DNA from: Planctomycetota bacterium | GTDB lineage: Bacteria > Planctomycetota > Planctomycetia > Gemmatales > Gemmataceae | Direction: 5' to 3' | Assembly (NCBI GenBank): GCA_029777335.1 | Contig: JAKOSN010000060.1 | Coordinates: forward strand, 1-63,669 | Length of the DNA: 63,669 nucleotides | Shown here: piece by piece, positions 36,515 to 45,251 of the stretch | Position numbering within the stretch: the first letter of the stretch is position 1 | How the letters are laid out: every line of letters begins with the position of its first letter | Translations under genes and position numbers: made by a program | The notes under the pieces: generated by a model | The model's input: the letters and a program-made list of their open reading frames with translations, nothing else | Database searches by the model: none | Told to the model about the DNA's origin: nothing

Positions 36515-37660
36515 ATGCCGATAGGGGAGGCCAGCGTGGATCAGGAGTTGCCTGCCGGTGAGCCTGAACTGGGACAGGTGCCAGAACAGCCGGGGTTGCG
36601 TGCTGACACCCCCTCGCCAGTGCCGCCTTCACGCTGGCAGCGCCGGGGGCTGATCATCCGCCGTGTTCTGACCGCGGGGGTGGTGACAGGGCTCGTGCTG
36701 GCCATCTTCGGGCAGGTGGTTCGCGATCGCACACTGGTACTTGGCTATTTATTCTTCCTTCCGCTGATTCCGCTCGCTTTGTGGGCAGTGGTGCAGGATC
36801 TGGTCTGTGCGGGGCGCTGTCTCCCGTGGGGGCGGTTTACCCTCGCTGGATTTGGGACTCTCGCGGCGCTGGCCGGGGCGTTCCTGGAACTGGGGCATGG
36901 ACCTGAGACGGACACACCTCCGAGCGGACAATCCGTGCGCCTGTTGCACTGGAATGTGAAATGGGGCGGGATTCGAGGCGGAGGCGTGCGCAACGAGCAG
37001 AACTGGAAAAGTCTTCTCAGCGACCTCGATGCTCACTCCCCGGATATCGTCGTTCTCAGCGAGGCTCCGCCCCGTGAAGATCCGGATAAAACGCGCATGG
37101 AACGTGAACGTGGCTGGGTGACAGATACGGTACAGGAGCATCACTGGAACCGGGTCCAGTGCGAGCATACCCCCGAGAGTCCCTGGTGGTATCGCATGGT
37201 GGTCTGTTCACGATTTTCGCTGGTGAAGGAATGGGAGCAGGCTGTCACCAATGGGTATGTGATGGGGGTGGTGGTGAATAGCGACGTCGGTCCGCTGCGC
37301 CTGCTGGTTGTCGATGGGAGGAGCAATGTGCTGAATGCCTCGCGCACACCGATGCTCAACGATCTCGCCGCCCTGTGCCTGGAGGGAGCAAAGCAAGGCA
37401 AGCCGATCGATGTCCTTGTGGGAGATTTCAATACCCCAGGGCGCTGTGTGGGATTCGATCAGTTTGCGACGCTGGCGGGCGGGTATGACCTGGGCGCACG
37501 CTACAGCAGGGGATGGAAAGCCACCTGGCCGGCCGTCTGTCCGCTCTATGACATCGATCATGTCTGGGTGCACAAGCGACTTCTCCTCCGGAACTGCGCG
37601 ATGATCACCAATCTGGGGACCGATCATCGCGGGCAGGTGGTGGAGTTCGGCCTCCCCTGA
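36515..37660 (+). CDS. Membrane-anchored endonuclease/exonuclease/phosphatase family protein
   Basis: 381 aa. A Pro-rich cytoplasmic start, three hydrophobic helices (residues about 48-130), then an EEP domain with its catalytic set: LHWNVKWGG (Asn), VVLSEAPP (Glu), LVGDFNTP (Asp, Asn), DIDHVWV (Asp) and GTDHRG (His). This membrane layout with an extracytoplasmic EEP domain is common and its substrates (nucleic acid, lipid or phosphoester) are unknown. Alone between the divergent epimerase and the convergent phosphonate genes. Confidence 0.85.
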   Translation: MPIGEASVDQELPAGEPELGQVPEQPGLRADTPSPVPPSRWQRRGLIIRRVLTAGVVTGLVLAIFGQVVRDRTLVLGYLFFLPLIPLALWAVVQDLVCAGRCLPWGRFTLAGFGTLAALAGAFLELGHGPETDTPPSGQSVRLLHWNVKWGGIRGGGVRNEQNWKSLLSDLDAHSPDIVVLSEAPPREDPDKTRMERERGWVTDTVQEHHWNRVQCEHTPESPWWYRMVVCSRFSLVKEWEQAVTNGYVMGVVVNSDVGPLRLLVVDGRSNVLNASRTPMLNDLAALCLEGAKQGKPIDVLVGDFNTPGRCVGFDQFATLAGGYDLGARYSRGWKATWPAVCPLYDIDHVWVHKRLLLRNCAMITNLGTDHRGQVVEFGLP

Positions 37661-37664
37661 TACC

Positions 37665-38480
37665 TCAGGGTTTCTCCCCCTGTTCCATGGCGTGCTCGAT
37701 GTGATCCAGGAGGGCCGGTAAGCGGGCCAGGGTTTCAACCACGCCATGGGCCCCCGCCTGCAGAAATCTCCCGGCGATGGCCTGGCGTCGGGCGGAGAGT
37801 TCTTCACGCGGCAGGGCCGCCAGTTCTTGCTGGGTGCATCCCATCTCGCTGCTGCTATCGACAATGCCCAGGCTCCAGACCCCCGCATTGCGCCCTTCCG
37901 CGATGTCGACCAGGGTATCGCCCACCTTGACCACCGCGGAAGGGGGATAAACATCGAGTCCTTCCATGACGCGGTAGATCATCCAGGGGGCGGGACGACC
38001 CCGAGGCACCTCGTCGGCACAGACGCTGAGATCGGGGATGTAGCCCTGGATGCGCGCGGCCTCCTGCACCCGGAGTGCCGCGGCGCGAAAATAGCCGGTG
38101 GTTCCGCCCACCTTGAGGCCGCGCTGGCGGAGGGTCGCCAGACATTCGAGCAGGCCCGGCGTGAGCCCGGAATGCTGATCGAGCGATTCGAGCTGACGCG
38201 GGGTGACGACCTCGTACAGTCGATCAACATCGGCCTCGGACCAGGGGCGGCCGTGTGTCACAAGCCAGCGCTGGGCGATTTCGGGGCTGCGGAGCATGGC
38301 GCGCAGATGCTCTTTTTTGTGGATCCCCATCGGTCGGCGCGCCTCGGCCACGCTCACTTCTATCCCCGCCGAGTGGAAGGTTTGCACAAAGGCGGCGACC
38401 GGAGCGAAGGACCCAAAATCGACGGTGGTCCCCGACCAATCGAAGATCACCAGCTTCAGCGCACCCTGGGGTTTCACCAT
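37665..38480 (-). CDS. phnX: Phosphonoacetaldehyde hydrolase (phosphonatase)
   Basis: 271 aa from ATG 38480 (GAGGAG upstream). HAD-fold enzyme that splits phosphonoacetaldehyde to acetaldehyde and phosphate. Nucleophile Asp 14 in IFDWSGTTVDFGSFAP; the Schiff-base Lys 55 in PMGIHKKEH; GGTTGYF; CADEVPRGRPAPWMIY; and VKVGDTLVDIAEGRNAGVW. It aligns over its whole length with Bacillus cereus PhnX. The FAD oxidoreductase upstream on the same strand would make its substrate. Confidence 0.93.
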   Translation of the reverse strand: MVKPQGALKLVIFDWSGTTVDFGSFAPVAAFVQTFHSAGIEVSVAEARRPMGIHKKEHLRAMLRSPEIAQRWLVTHGRPWSEADVDRLYEVVTPRQLESLDQHSGLTPGLLECLATLRQRGLKVGGTTGYFRAAALRVQEAARIQGYIPDLSVCADEVPRGRPAPWMIYRVMEGLDVYPPSAVVKVGDTLVDIAEGRNAGVWSLGIVDSSSEMGCTQQELAALPREELSARRQAIAGRFLQAGAHGVVETLARLPALLDHIEHAMEQGEKP

Positions 38481-38601
38481 GTGTCTCCTCGCTCCCTGGG
38501 CGATAGGGGTTGACCGGCTTCGGCACTTCATGAGGTTGGGAGATTCGTTCTCCGATCATAGCGAGGGGGAGTGTTCCGGAGCAAGTCACAGTCGGGCGAA
38601 A

Positions 38602-39756
38602 CTACCCGGGCTGTGGCGCGGGACCGAAATGGCGCTCCCACCATTCCTCGGCGTAGCCGAACGACATCGTCATTCCGGATCCGCCCGGGGCATTGAAGAT
38701 CATGACGCCCGGTTGTGGTTCGGCAACAAAGAGCGGCAGCGAGGGATGCTTCGGATACAGCCCATGCCAGCGAGCTGCCAGCGTCCACTCGGGGAGATGA
38801 ACCATGCGGCGAAGATAGGTAATAATAAGATCATCAATATCTGTTTTGTCGAAGGGCTCGATCGCCTCGTCATATTCATGGGAATCGCCGATGACCACTT
38901 CGCCCAGGTGGTTCTGCGAGGCCATCACGTGGATGCCGAGCTTGAGGTATTCGGGGAATTCCGAGGCCAGGCGCTGACGCAGCGCGGTCAGCGTGGGGCA
39001 CACCTGAAAGGTCGGGTAGTGGCACAGAGTCAGTCCGCTGGCCAGGTGGGTTCCAAGGCGCCAACCGTTGCTCTGGGGGATGGTGCGCATCATCTGCAGT
39101 TTGCAGCGTCGGATCCCTGCGTTGGCGTAGATGTCCGGGTAGAGGGTCTGAAAGTCCATGCCGCTACAGACGATGGCCTGACGTACGGTCCAGACCTGTC
39201 CGCTGGTGGTGTGGAGCGTGGGGAGATTGATGTCGCGAACCACGGTGCCAAAGAGAAGCTGGACGCCAAAGCGCTCGTGCAGCCAGCGCGGAATCCTGCC
39301 GATCGCCTGGCGTGGATCGACACACAGCTCGGTCGGGCTCCACAAGGCGCAGCGCAGCTGGTCGAGGTTGACCGCCGGACAGCGGCGCTGGGTTTCTGCC
39401 GGCGAAAGGAACTGGCAGTCGAAACCGAGTGAGGGCGCCCGGGCGACAAACTCTTCGAGCACGGCCTGTTCATCCGGGGCATGCGCGAGATGAAGCGAGC
39501 CACAGGGGTCGACCCAGACCTGGGCGGAGGCAGCGAGTTCAAGCCAGGAGGCACGACTGCGCAGGGCGAGTTGATGCAGGCGTCCTGCCGTCTGCCCGAT
39601 GGGCCAGACCATCCCGAAATTGCGAATCGAGGCGCTTTGAGCCCGTGCGTCCCGTTCAAAAAGGACGACCGAGCGTCCCCGGCGTGCAGCCGCCCAGGCG
39701 TGCGCGAGTCCCAGAATGCCGGCACCGACGACCGCCACATCCGCGTGTTGCTTCAT
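38602..39756 (-). CDS. FAD-dependent oxidoreductase of the phosphonate-linked (TIGR03364/HpnW-like) type
   Basis: 384 aa; the second ATG (39756) fits GGAGAGGAGG better than the first (39759). A DAO-fold flavoprotein: VAVVGAGILGLAHAW for FAD, SIRNFGMVWPIGQTAG, and the C-terminal FNAPGGSGMTMSFG. This family is known to sit beside phosphonatase genes and to deaminate aminophosphonates oxidatively. Here it is followed after 121 bp by phnX, with no phnW transaminase gene in view, so it should convert 2-aminoethylphosphonate or an N-methyl or hydroxy relative to phosphonoacetaldehyde. Exact substrate not determined by sequence. Confidence 0.87.
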   Translation of the reverse strand: MKQHADVAVVGAGILGLAHAWAAARRGRSVVLFERDARAQSASIRNFGMVWPIGQTAGRLHQLALRSRASWLELAASAQVWVDPCGSLHLAHAPDEQAVLEEFVARAPSLGFDCQFLSPAETQRRCPAVNLDQLRCALWSPTELCVDPRQAIGRIPRWLHERFGVQLLFGTVVRDINLPTLHTTSGQVWTVRQAIVCSGMDFQTLYPDIYANAGIRRCKLQMMRTIPQSNGWRLGTHLASGLTLCHYPTFQVCPTLTALRQRLASEFPEYLKLGIHVMASQNHLGEVVIGDSHEYDEAIEPFDKTDIDDLIITYLRRMVHLPEWTLAARWHGLYPKHPSLPLFVAEPQPGVMIFNAPGGSGMTMSFGYAEEWWERHFGPAPQPG

Positions 39757-39892
39757 CATTTCCTCCTCTCCTGCACCCCGAAGAATGCGGGCGTTCCTCC
39801 CCAGATAAAAGATACGCGGACTCTGGAAAACCGGCGATCGACTCTGCCGATCTCTCAAAAAGGAGAGGATTTCTGCGCCTGGCTGCGCTCAT

Positions 39893-39921
39893 TTGACTTG
39901 CTGAAAAAAACAAGCTAGATA
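39893..39921 (+). promoter_or_regulatory. Putative promoter of the TadE-like operon
   Basis: TTGACT (39893-39898), then 17 bp, then TAGATA (39916-39921), about 85 bp before the first TadE-like gene. It lies in the divergent gap with the FAD oxidoreductase gene. Confidence 0.35.
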
Positions 39922-40004
39922 ACTGTTGGTCCTGTCCAGTAGATGAGGGTTCCCCCGCCCTCTCCCGATCTCTCTCTTATCCTCCCCCTCGCAGGAGTCT
40001 GGAC

Positions 40005-40418
40005 ATGGTCCGCGCCAGATCGCAGGAGCGTTCTGCGGCCGCCGCCGTGGAGTTTGCTCTCATCTTACCATTTCTTGCGTTTCTCTTCGTGGCTGCCATC
40101 GATTTTGGACGGGTGTTTTATGCCTCGCTTACGGTGACCAATTGTGCCCGGAACGGGGCGCTCTACGCCTACGATCCCTACTCCAAGCTCAATTCCCGGT
40201 ACAGCAGTCTCACCGAGGCGGCCCTGGCCGATGCGTCCAACCTGACGCCACCTCCCACGGTCACCTCCGCGACAGGCTCCGATGCAAATGGGACGTATCT
40301 GCAGGTGACCGTTACCTATCAGTTCAACACGGTGACCAACTTCCCTGGCGTACCCAGCACCACCACCATTTCGCGAACAGTGCGCATGAACACCGCGCCA
40401 CGGATTCCAAAACCCTGA
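40005..40418 (+). CDS. TadE-like pseudopilin-type protein
   Basis: 137 aa. A short basic N-terminus and a class III-like processing and membrane segment (AAAAVEFALILPFLAFLFVAAIDFGR), then a beta-rich exported domain; the Glu after the AV is the conserved TadE residue. Tad proteins help build Flp pili or sort surface proteins. First of three genes on one strand. Confidence 0.85.
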   Translation: MVRARSQERSAAAAVEFALILPFLAFLFVAAIDFGRVFYASLTVTNCARNGALYAYDPYSKLNSRYSSLTEAALADASNLTPPPTVTSATGSDANGTYLQVTVTYQFNTVTNFPGVPSTTTISRTVRMNTAPRIPKP

Positions 40419-40434
40419 GCAGAGGAACACAGCG

Positions 40435-40887
40435 ATGAGACGACGACCGGCAAGGCGGAGTGGCGCCACTCTCGTGGAGTCTGCCCTCATTTATCCGCTT
40501 GTCTTCCTGTTCACCCTGGGCCTGGCCATAGGGGCGATTGGGATCTTCCGTTACCAGATGGTGGCTCGACTGGCCCGGGTAGCGACGCGGTATGCCTCGG
40601 TGCATGGGAAGGAATACGAAAAACAGACAGGGAATCCGGCTGCGACTCCCGAGGATATTTTCAATAACGCCATCGCGCCGAACGTGGTCGCCTGTGATCC
40701 GGCACAATTGAGCTACGCGGTGACCTGGAATGCGAGTAACGAGGTCTTTGACACCAGTATTGTCAATGGCCAGATCGTGGGCACGCGGAATGTCGTGCGT
40801 GTGACGGTAACCTATCAGTGGGTTCCAGAGGCCTTCCTGGGTGGAATCACGCTATCCAGCACCTCAGTGGCGGACATGTGCTACTAA
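40435..40887 (+). CDS. TadE/TadF-like pseudopilin-type protein
   Basis: 150 aa, 16 bp after the first gene. N-terminal RRRPARRSGATLVESALIYP (Glu in the conserved position), then a membrane helix (VFLFTLGLAIGAIGIF) and a beta-rich exported part with a repeated 'RVTVTYQ' strand. Similar organisation to its neighbour at 40005-40418, so probably two components of the same surface assembly. Confidence 0.82.
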   Translation: MRRRPARRSGATLVESALIYPLVFLFTLGLAIGAIGIFRYQMVARLARVATRYASVHGKEYEKQTGNPAATPEDIFNNAIAPNVVACDPAQLSYAVTWNASNEVFDTSIVNGQIVGTRNVVRVTVTYQWVPEAFLGGITLSSTSVADMCY

Positions 40888-40901
40888 GCGGAGGAGAGAA
40901 G

Positions 40902-42146
40902 ATGAAAAGGAAGCAGAACACCACCCGGCCAGCCAATGTGTGCATCATGGTGGCGGTCAGTCTGGTGATGCTGATGGGGTTTGTCGCTGTTGCCCTGGAT
41001 GGCGGACTGTTGCTCGATGATAGCAGTCGGGTTCAGGCTGCGACCGACTCCGCTGCGCTCGCGGCAGCCAATAGCCTGTATTACAACTTCAACTACAACA
41101 AGGGGCTTGATCTGGCGGGGGCAGCCGCCACTGCCGCGAAGAACAGTGCCGCCACCGAGGGGTTCACCGACGTGGTGGTGAACATTCCGCCCTTAACGGG
41201 GGTGCATGCTGGGCAGCCGGGTTTCGCCGAGGTCATCATCACCTATCACCAGCGCCGGTTTTTTAGCCGGATTTTTGGGAGTGAGGATCTCCCCGTTCGC
41301 GCTCGCGCGGTCGGAGCTGGGCGCTGGCTCCCCCTCAAGATCGGGATTCTGGTGCTCGATCCCACCTCGCCGAGTTCGCTGGTTAATAACGGGAACGGGG
41401 CGGCGACAGTCCTGGGCGCTCCGATCATTGTCGATTCCAATGCGCCCGATGCAGCAGTGGCGACGGGGGGCGGTACCGTGACCTCGGATGACTTTAATGT
41501 GGTTGGCGTGCCCGGGATCGATGGGAGTGGCAACTGGGTTGGCTACATTCACTCGGGGGTGCCTCCTGTGCCCGATCCGCTCGCCTACCTGCCAGCTCCG
41601 GACCCGACCACGATGACGGTGCAGTCCAAAAGTCCCTTGCATGTGTCGGGGTCCAAGACGGCCAGCATTCTTCCCGGGGTGTACACGGGAGGGATTACCG
41701 TTTCGGGGCAGGCCTCTCTCAGCATGGCTCCGGGGGTCTATTACATGGCTGGCGGTGGTTTTAGCTTCACAGGGCAGGGGAACCTCAACGCGCAGGGAGT
41801 GACGATCTACAACGCCCCGAAGAGCAACTCCGACGTGATCAACATCAACGGTCTGGGGTCGATCACGCTCACTCCGCCCACCACGGGAACGTACAAGGGG
41901 ATTAGCCTGTTCCAGCAACGGAGTTCAACAAACACAATGTATGTGGCGGGGAACGGCAACTCGTACATGACCGGGGCGTTCTACGTTGCGGGCGGAACCC
42001 TGAATGTGCAGGGGAATGGGGATAACAACACCATCGGCGCTCAGTACATCAGCTGGAACCTCAAGATCGGTGGCGGCGGCAACTTCAAGGTGGTCTGGGA
42101 TCCCAACCTGGTTCCGCCTGCCCGCGAGCTGGCCCTGGTCGAGTAA
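40902..42146 (+). CDS. TadG-like protein with long beta-repeat C-terminus
   Basis: 414 aa, GGAGGAGAG before ATG 40902. The N-terminal membrane segment (NVCIMVAVSLVMLMGFVAVA) and LDGGLLLDDSSRVQAATDSAALAAA match TadE/TadG-like 'putative Flp pilus-assembly' N-termini. From about residue 160 a Gly/Asn/Thr-rich beta-helix or adhesin-like region runs to the end (e.g. SASILPGVYTGGITVSG-like repeats, GGGGNFKVVWD). No VWA domain is visible, unlike many TadG. Third gene of the trio; no pilin, ATPase or secretin is in the window. Confidence 0.8.
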   Translation: MKRKQNTTRPANVCIMVAVSLVMLMGFVAVALDGGLLLDDSSRVQAATDSAALAAANSLYYNFNYNKGLDLAGAAATAAKNSAATEGFTDVVVNIPPLTGVHAGQPGFAEVIITYHQRRFFSRIFGSEDLPVRARAVGAGRWLPLKIGILVLDPTSPSSLVNNGNGAATVLGAPIIVDSNAPDAAVATGGGTVTSDDFNVVGVPGIDGSGNWVGYIHSGVPPVPDPLAYLPAPDPTTMTVQSKSPLHVSGSKTASILPGVYTGGITVSGQASLSMAPGVYYMAGGGFSFTGQGNLNAQGVTIYNAPKSNSDVININGLGSITLTPPTTGTYKGISLFQQRSSTNTMYVAGNGNSYMTGAFYVAGGTLNVQGNGDNNTIGAQYISWNLKIGGGGNFKVVWDPNLVPPARELALVE

Positions 42147-42233
42147 TTTCTCTGCCGGTCGTCCTGGCAATTCTGAAGGGCGCAGTCCACGCACTTCTTG
42201 CGGGGAACCGCGAGGTGGCGTAGACTAGCGCCC

Positions 42234-43688
42234 ATGACTACCCCAAGCAACGAACCTGCGCAACCGGGTCTGCTCCGAGCCCTCGGGCCGCTGATGGCGA
42301 CGGCCATTGTCGTTGGCACCGTGATCGGCTCCGGCATCTTCAAAAAACCACAATCGATTGCGGAGCACGTTCCCCATTTTGGCGTGGTGGCGCTGGTGTG
42401 GATTGTCGGGGGGATGCTGGTCCTCCTGGGCGCGCTCGCCTATGCCGAGGTGGCGGTCCTGCTGCCACGGGCAGGGGGCAACTATGTCTTTCTGCGAGAA
42501 GCCTATGGGCGCCTGTTTGGCTTTTTGTGGGGCTGGGTGGAATTTCTGATCATTCGTTCGGCCTCGCTGGCTGCGCTGGCCACCATCTTCACCGAATCGC
42601 TCCATGACATTCTGCGCAATCGCGCCTTTCAACAAGCGGTCGGGCTGCCCGAGCACTTTGAACTGGGATTCTGGACACAAAAGATCCTCACGGTCCTGGT
42701 GTTGCTGGGGCTGGCTCTGGTGAATGTCCGGGGCGTGCGCTGGGGGGGAGGGGTGCAACTCCTTATCACGATCGTCAAGGTGGGTTCGTTGCTAACGATA
42801 TTTGCTCTCCCCTTTGTGCTTCTCTTGGGGGCACAAGGAAGTTCGCTTCGCGTGCTTCCCTCCTGGGAGAACCTGCAGCCGATCTGGCCCGAGGATTGGC
42901 AGACGATCAAGGTGGCTGGGTTGGGCACGGCCTTTCTCGGGGTGCTCTGGGCGTATCACGGCTGGATGAACATTGCCCCGGTGGCGGAGGAGGTGCGCGA
43001 CCCGCAGCGCAATCTCCCGCTGGCCCTACTGTTGGGGGTGAGCCTCATCGTTTTCCTCTATTTGGGGGTGAACCTGGCCTATTACATGGTGTTGCCGGGT
43101 ACGAAGATGGCGGAGTTGAAGGACACCACGGTGGCAACCGCTTTCTCACTCGAACTGCTCGGCTCGCTTGGGGCGGCGGCGGCCTCGGGAGCGGTCATGT
43201 GTTCGGTGTTCGGTGCCTTGAATGGGAACCTCCTGGTTGGTCCGCGCTTGCTTTACGCCATGGGGGAGGATCGTCTCGCGCCACACGCCCTGAGGGAGAT
43301 TCATCCGAGCTTTCACACGCCAGCCAACGCCATCCTGGTCCTGGCGGGGTGGGCGTGTCTGTTGATCCTGGGGACGGCCACGCTCACGAAAATGGGAGTG
43401 CTCGACGCGAACAAGTCTCATTTTGATGTGCTCACCGATTTCGCGATGTTCGGCGCCGTTATCTTTGAAACGATGGCGGTCACGGCGATCTTTGTGCTGC
43501 GTCGCACCATGCCAGACGCTCCGCGCCCCTATCGTTGCTGGGGGTATCCGGTGGTCCCAGCGCTCTACGTGATCGTCCCGGCGTTTGTGCTGGGGAACAT
43601 GTTCACCTCGCAGCGCGTGGAGGCGTTGACCGGGGTAGGGTTCATTGGGCTGGGGGTTATATCCTTTTACCTGATTGAGAGAGGCTAG
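42234..43688 (+). CDS. Amino-acid permease (APC superfamily)
   Basis: 484 aa. Helix 1 with VIGSGIFKKP, then 12 or so membrane helices; TM6-like region with the APC-type 'FLGVLWAYHGWMNIAPVAEE' stretch. Likely imports or exchanges an amino acid; specificity unknown. Its 3' end overlaps the convergent STAS gene by 32 bp. Confidence 0.88.
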   Translation: MTTPSNEPAQPGLLRALGPLMATAIVVGTVIGSGIFKKPQSIAEHVPHFGVVALVWIVGGMLVLLGALAYAEVAVLLPRAGGNYVFLREAYGRLFGFLWGWVEFLIIRSASLAALATIFTESLHDILRNRAFQQAVGLPEHFELGFWTQKILTVLVLLGLALVNVRGVRWGGGVQLLITIVKVGSLLTIFALPFVLLLGAQGSSLRVLPSWENLQPIWPEDWQTIKVAGLGTAFLGVLWAYHGWMNIAPVAEEVRDPQRNLPLALLLGVSLIVFLYLGVNLAYYMVLPGTKMAELKDTTVATAFSLELLGSLGAAAASGAVMCSVFGALNGNLLVGPRLLYAMGEDRLAPHALREIHPSFHTPANAILVLAGWACLLILGTATLTKMGVLDANKSHFDVLTDFAMFGAVIFETMAVTAIFVLRRTMPDAPRPYRCWGYPVVPALYVIVPAFVLGNMFTSQRVEALTGVGFIGLGVISFYLIERG

Positions 43689-44070
43689 CGGACTCTGCTC
43701 TCGTCAGCGTCACCAGCGCCCCATGGAGGCTTTCACTGACGAGGATCATGCTGTCCAGATGGAGGACGGTGAGCAGGTCCTTGATTCCAAAGGGAAGGGT
43801 GCTGACCGCCAGGTGTCCATCGCGCCGTTTCAGATCGCGATAGAGCAGGACAATGGCGCCACAGACCGCCGCATCGAAAAAGCTGATCCCGCTAAAATCG
43901 ATGGTGACAAGCGGCCAGGGAGCCTCGGCGGCCAGACGACTCATGTCGGCACGAATCCCCTGCATTAGTTCCTGGTCGGTCGCGTGCAACGGGCCCGAGG
44001 TTCGGAAATGGGCCACAGTCACATGGCCGATCAGTTCGGTGGCCAGTTCTTGATACCCATCGGTGTTCAC
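43657..44070 (-). CDS. STAS-domain protein (anti-anti-sigma-like), non-phosphorylatable
   Basis: 137 aa; its GTG start overlaps the stop of the upstream TPR gene (GTGA) and has GAGGTG before it. A single STAS fold (LVTIDFSGISFFDAAVCGAIVLLYR). In SpoIIAA-type antagonists the residue after the Asp is a phospho-Ser in DSSG; here it reads FDAAVCG, so the switch is missing. It may be a constitutive binder or a regulatory module in a larger complex. Third gene of the SNF2-TPR-STAS run. Confidence 0.85.
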   Translation of the reverse strand: MNTDGYQELATELIGHVTVAHFRTSGPLHATDQELMQGIRADMSRLAAEAPWPLVTIDFSGISFFDAAVCGAIVLLYRDLKRRDGHLAVSTLPFGIKDLLTVLHLDSMILVSESLHGALVTLTRAESASLSQSGKRI

Positions 44071-45209
44071 AGGGCACCTCGCTTGGTGAACACGGCGGTG
44101 AGGGGTTCCACGACAGGGCGCTGAATGTTGGCGTCCAGAACCGCCTGGAGAAAGGGCTGGAGGATCTCGAACGCCCAGGTCACGTCCTGGCTGCGACCGC
44201 GCAGATACTGCAATACCTTGAGGGCGGAACTCACCAGTGCGCTGGTGTCGTTGGGATTACCTCGCGCCAGGGCGGTCCGCAGGGCATCGGTCCAGGCGCG
44301 GCACAGGAGGGGGATCTCATCGAGCCGGCCTTTCAGCACCTCGGGTTCCAGCGCCTGGACGGCCTGGCGATAACTGTGAAAGGCCTCGTCGGGGTGCCGG
44401 AGCGATTGGTGCACCTCTCCCACCGTCCCCGCCATTAACGCGAGCAGATGCCGATGCTGGTGCTGCCCCTCCTCGACGAGGGCCTGGCACCGCTGCACTG
44501 CGCGCCCAAGGGTGGTGAGCGCCTCGGCAGGCGCGCCGCGATTGGTCTGGATTTTCCCGAGATTGAAGAGCGCTTCGAGGTGCAGTGGCTCGAACCCTTG
44601 CCGTGCCTGAGTGAGCAAGGCGGGCTGGGCAGACTGTTCAGCCCAACCGATCATCTGCGCGCAATAGTCCGCGACTTCGCGATAGCGGTCGGCGGCTTCC
44701 GGGAGCCGGCCCTGCATGGCCAGAACGGTGGCAAGGTTCATGCGCGCCAGCAAGGAGGGATGAATCAGATCGGGATGATGGGGAGCGAGGTCCTGGAAGC
44801 CCTGAGCGGCGGCCTGAAATTCGGCGAGGGCTTGTTCACTCTGGCGTTGCAACATCAGAACCGTGCCGAGGTTGAGGCGCAACCCGGTGAAGTGGATCTG
44901 CCACGGCGACGGAGCCTGTTTGATCGAGGGGGCCAGCTGGCCCAGGATCCAGCGTGCGAGGGTGAGGGCGGGCGTCACCCGGGTGGTATCCTGACGCACC
45001 AGAAGAAGCCCGAGATGCGCCTGGGCCAGCCAGGTGAGCCAGGAGGGAGCGGATCCCTGCGCAGCGCGCTCGATCTCCAGACGCAGGTCGGGCGGAAGGC
45101 TCCCAGCGAGCGCGCGGAGGCGTTCACGCTCCACCCCTGCGAACAGCTGGGCGACCGCTTCAGCGATCGGGTTTTTCTCAGCGGATGGACCGGATCGAGG
45201 AGTTTCCAC
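44067..45209 (-). CDS. Tetratricopeptide-repeat protein
   Basis: 380 aa from GTG 45209, with AGGAG 6-7 bases upstream. Helical throughout, with TPR-like 34-residue units (LNLGTVLMLQRQSEQALAEF, MNLATVLAMQGRLPEAADRY, FNLGKIQTNRGAPAEALTTL). A soluble scaffold with no signal peptide. It overlaps the STAS gene by 4 bp and follows the SNF2 ATPase by 42 bp, so a shared transcript is likely. Confidence 0.85.
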   Translation of the reverse strand: METPRSGPSAEKNPIAEAVAQLFAGVERERLRALAGSLPPDLRLEIERAAQGSAPSWLTWLAQAHLGLLLVRQDTTRVTPALTLARWILGQLAPSIKQAPSPWQIHFTGLRLNLGTVLMLQRQSEQALAEFQAAAQGFQDLAPHHPDLIHPSLLARMNLATVLAMQGRLPEAADRYREVADYCAQMIGWAEQSAQPALLTQARQGFEPLHLEALFNLGKIQTNRGAPAEALTTLGRAVQRCQALVEEGQHQHRHLLALMAGTVGEVHQSLRHPDEAFHSYRQAVQALEPEVLKGRLDEIPLLCRAWTDALRTALARGNPNDTSALVSSALKVLQYLRGRSQDVTWAFEILQPFLQAVLDANIQRPVVEPLTAVFTKRGAL

Positions 45210-45251
45210 GACGATCTCCTGCCAGGCAGTCAGAAGGCCAGAGTTGACAGT

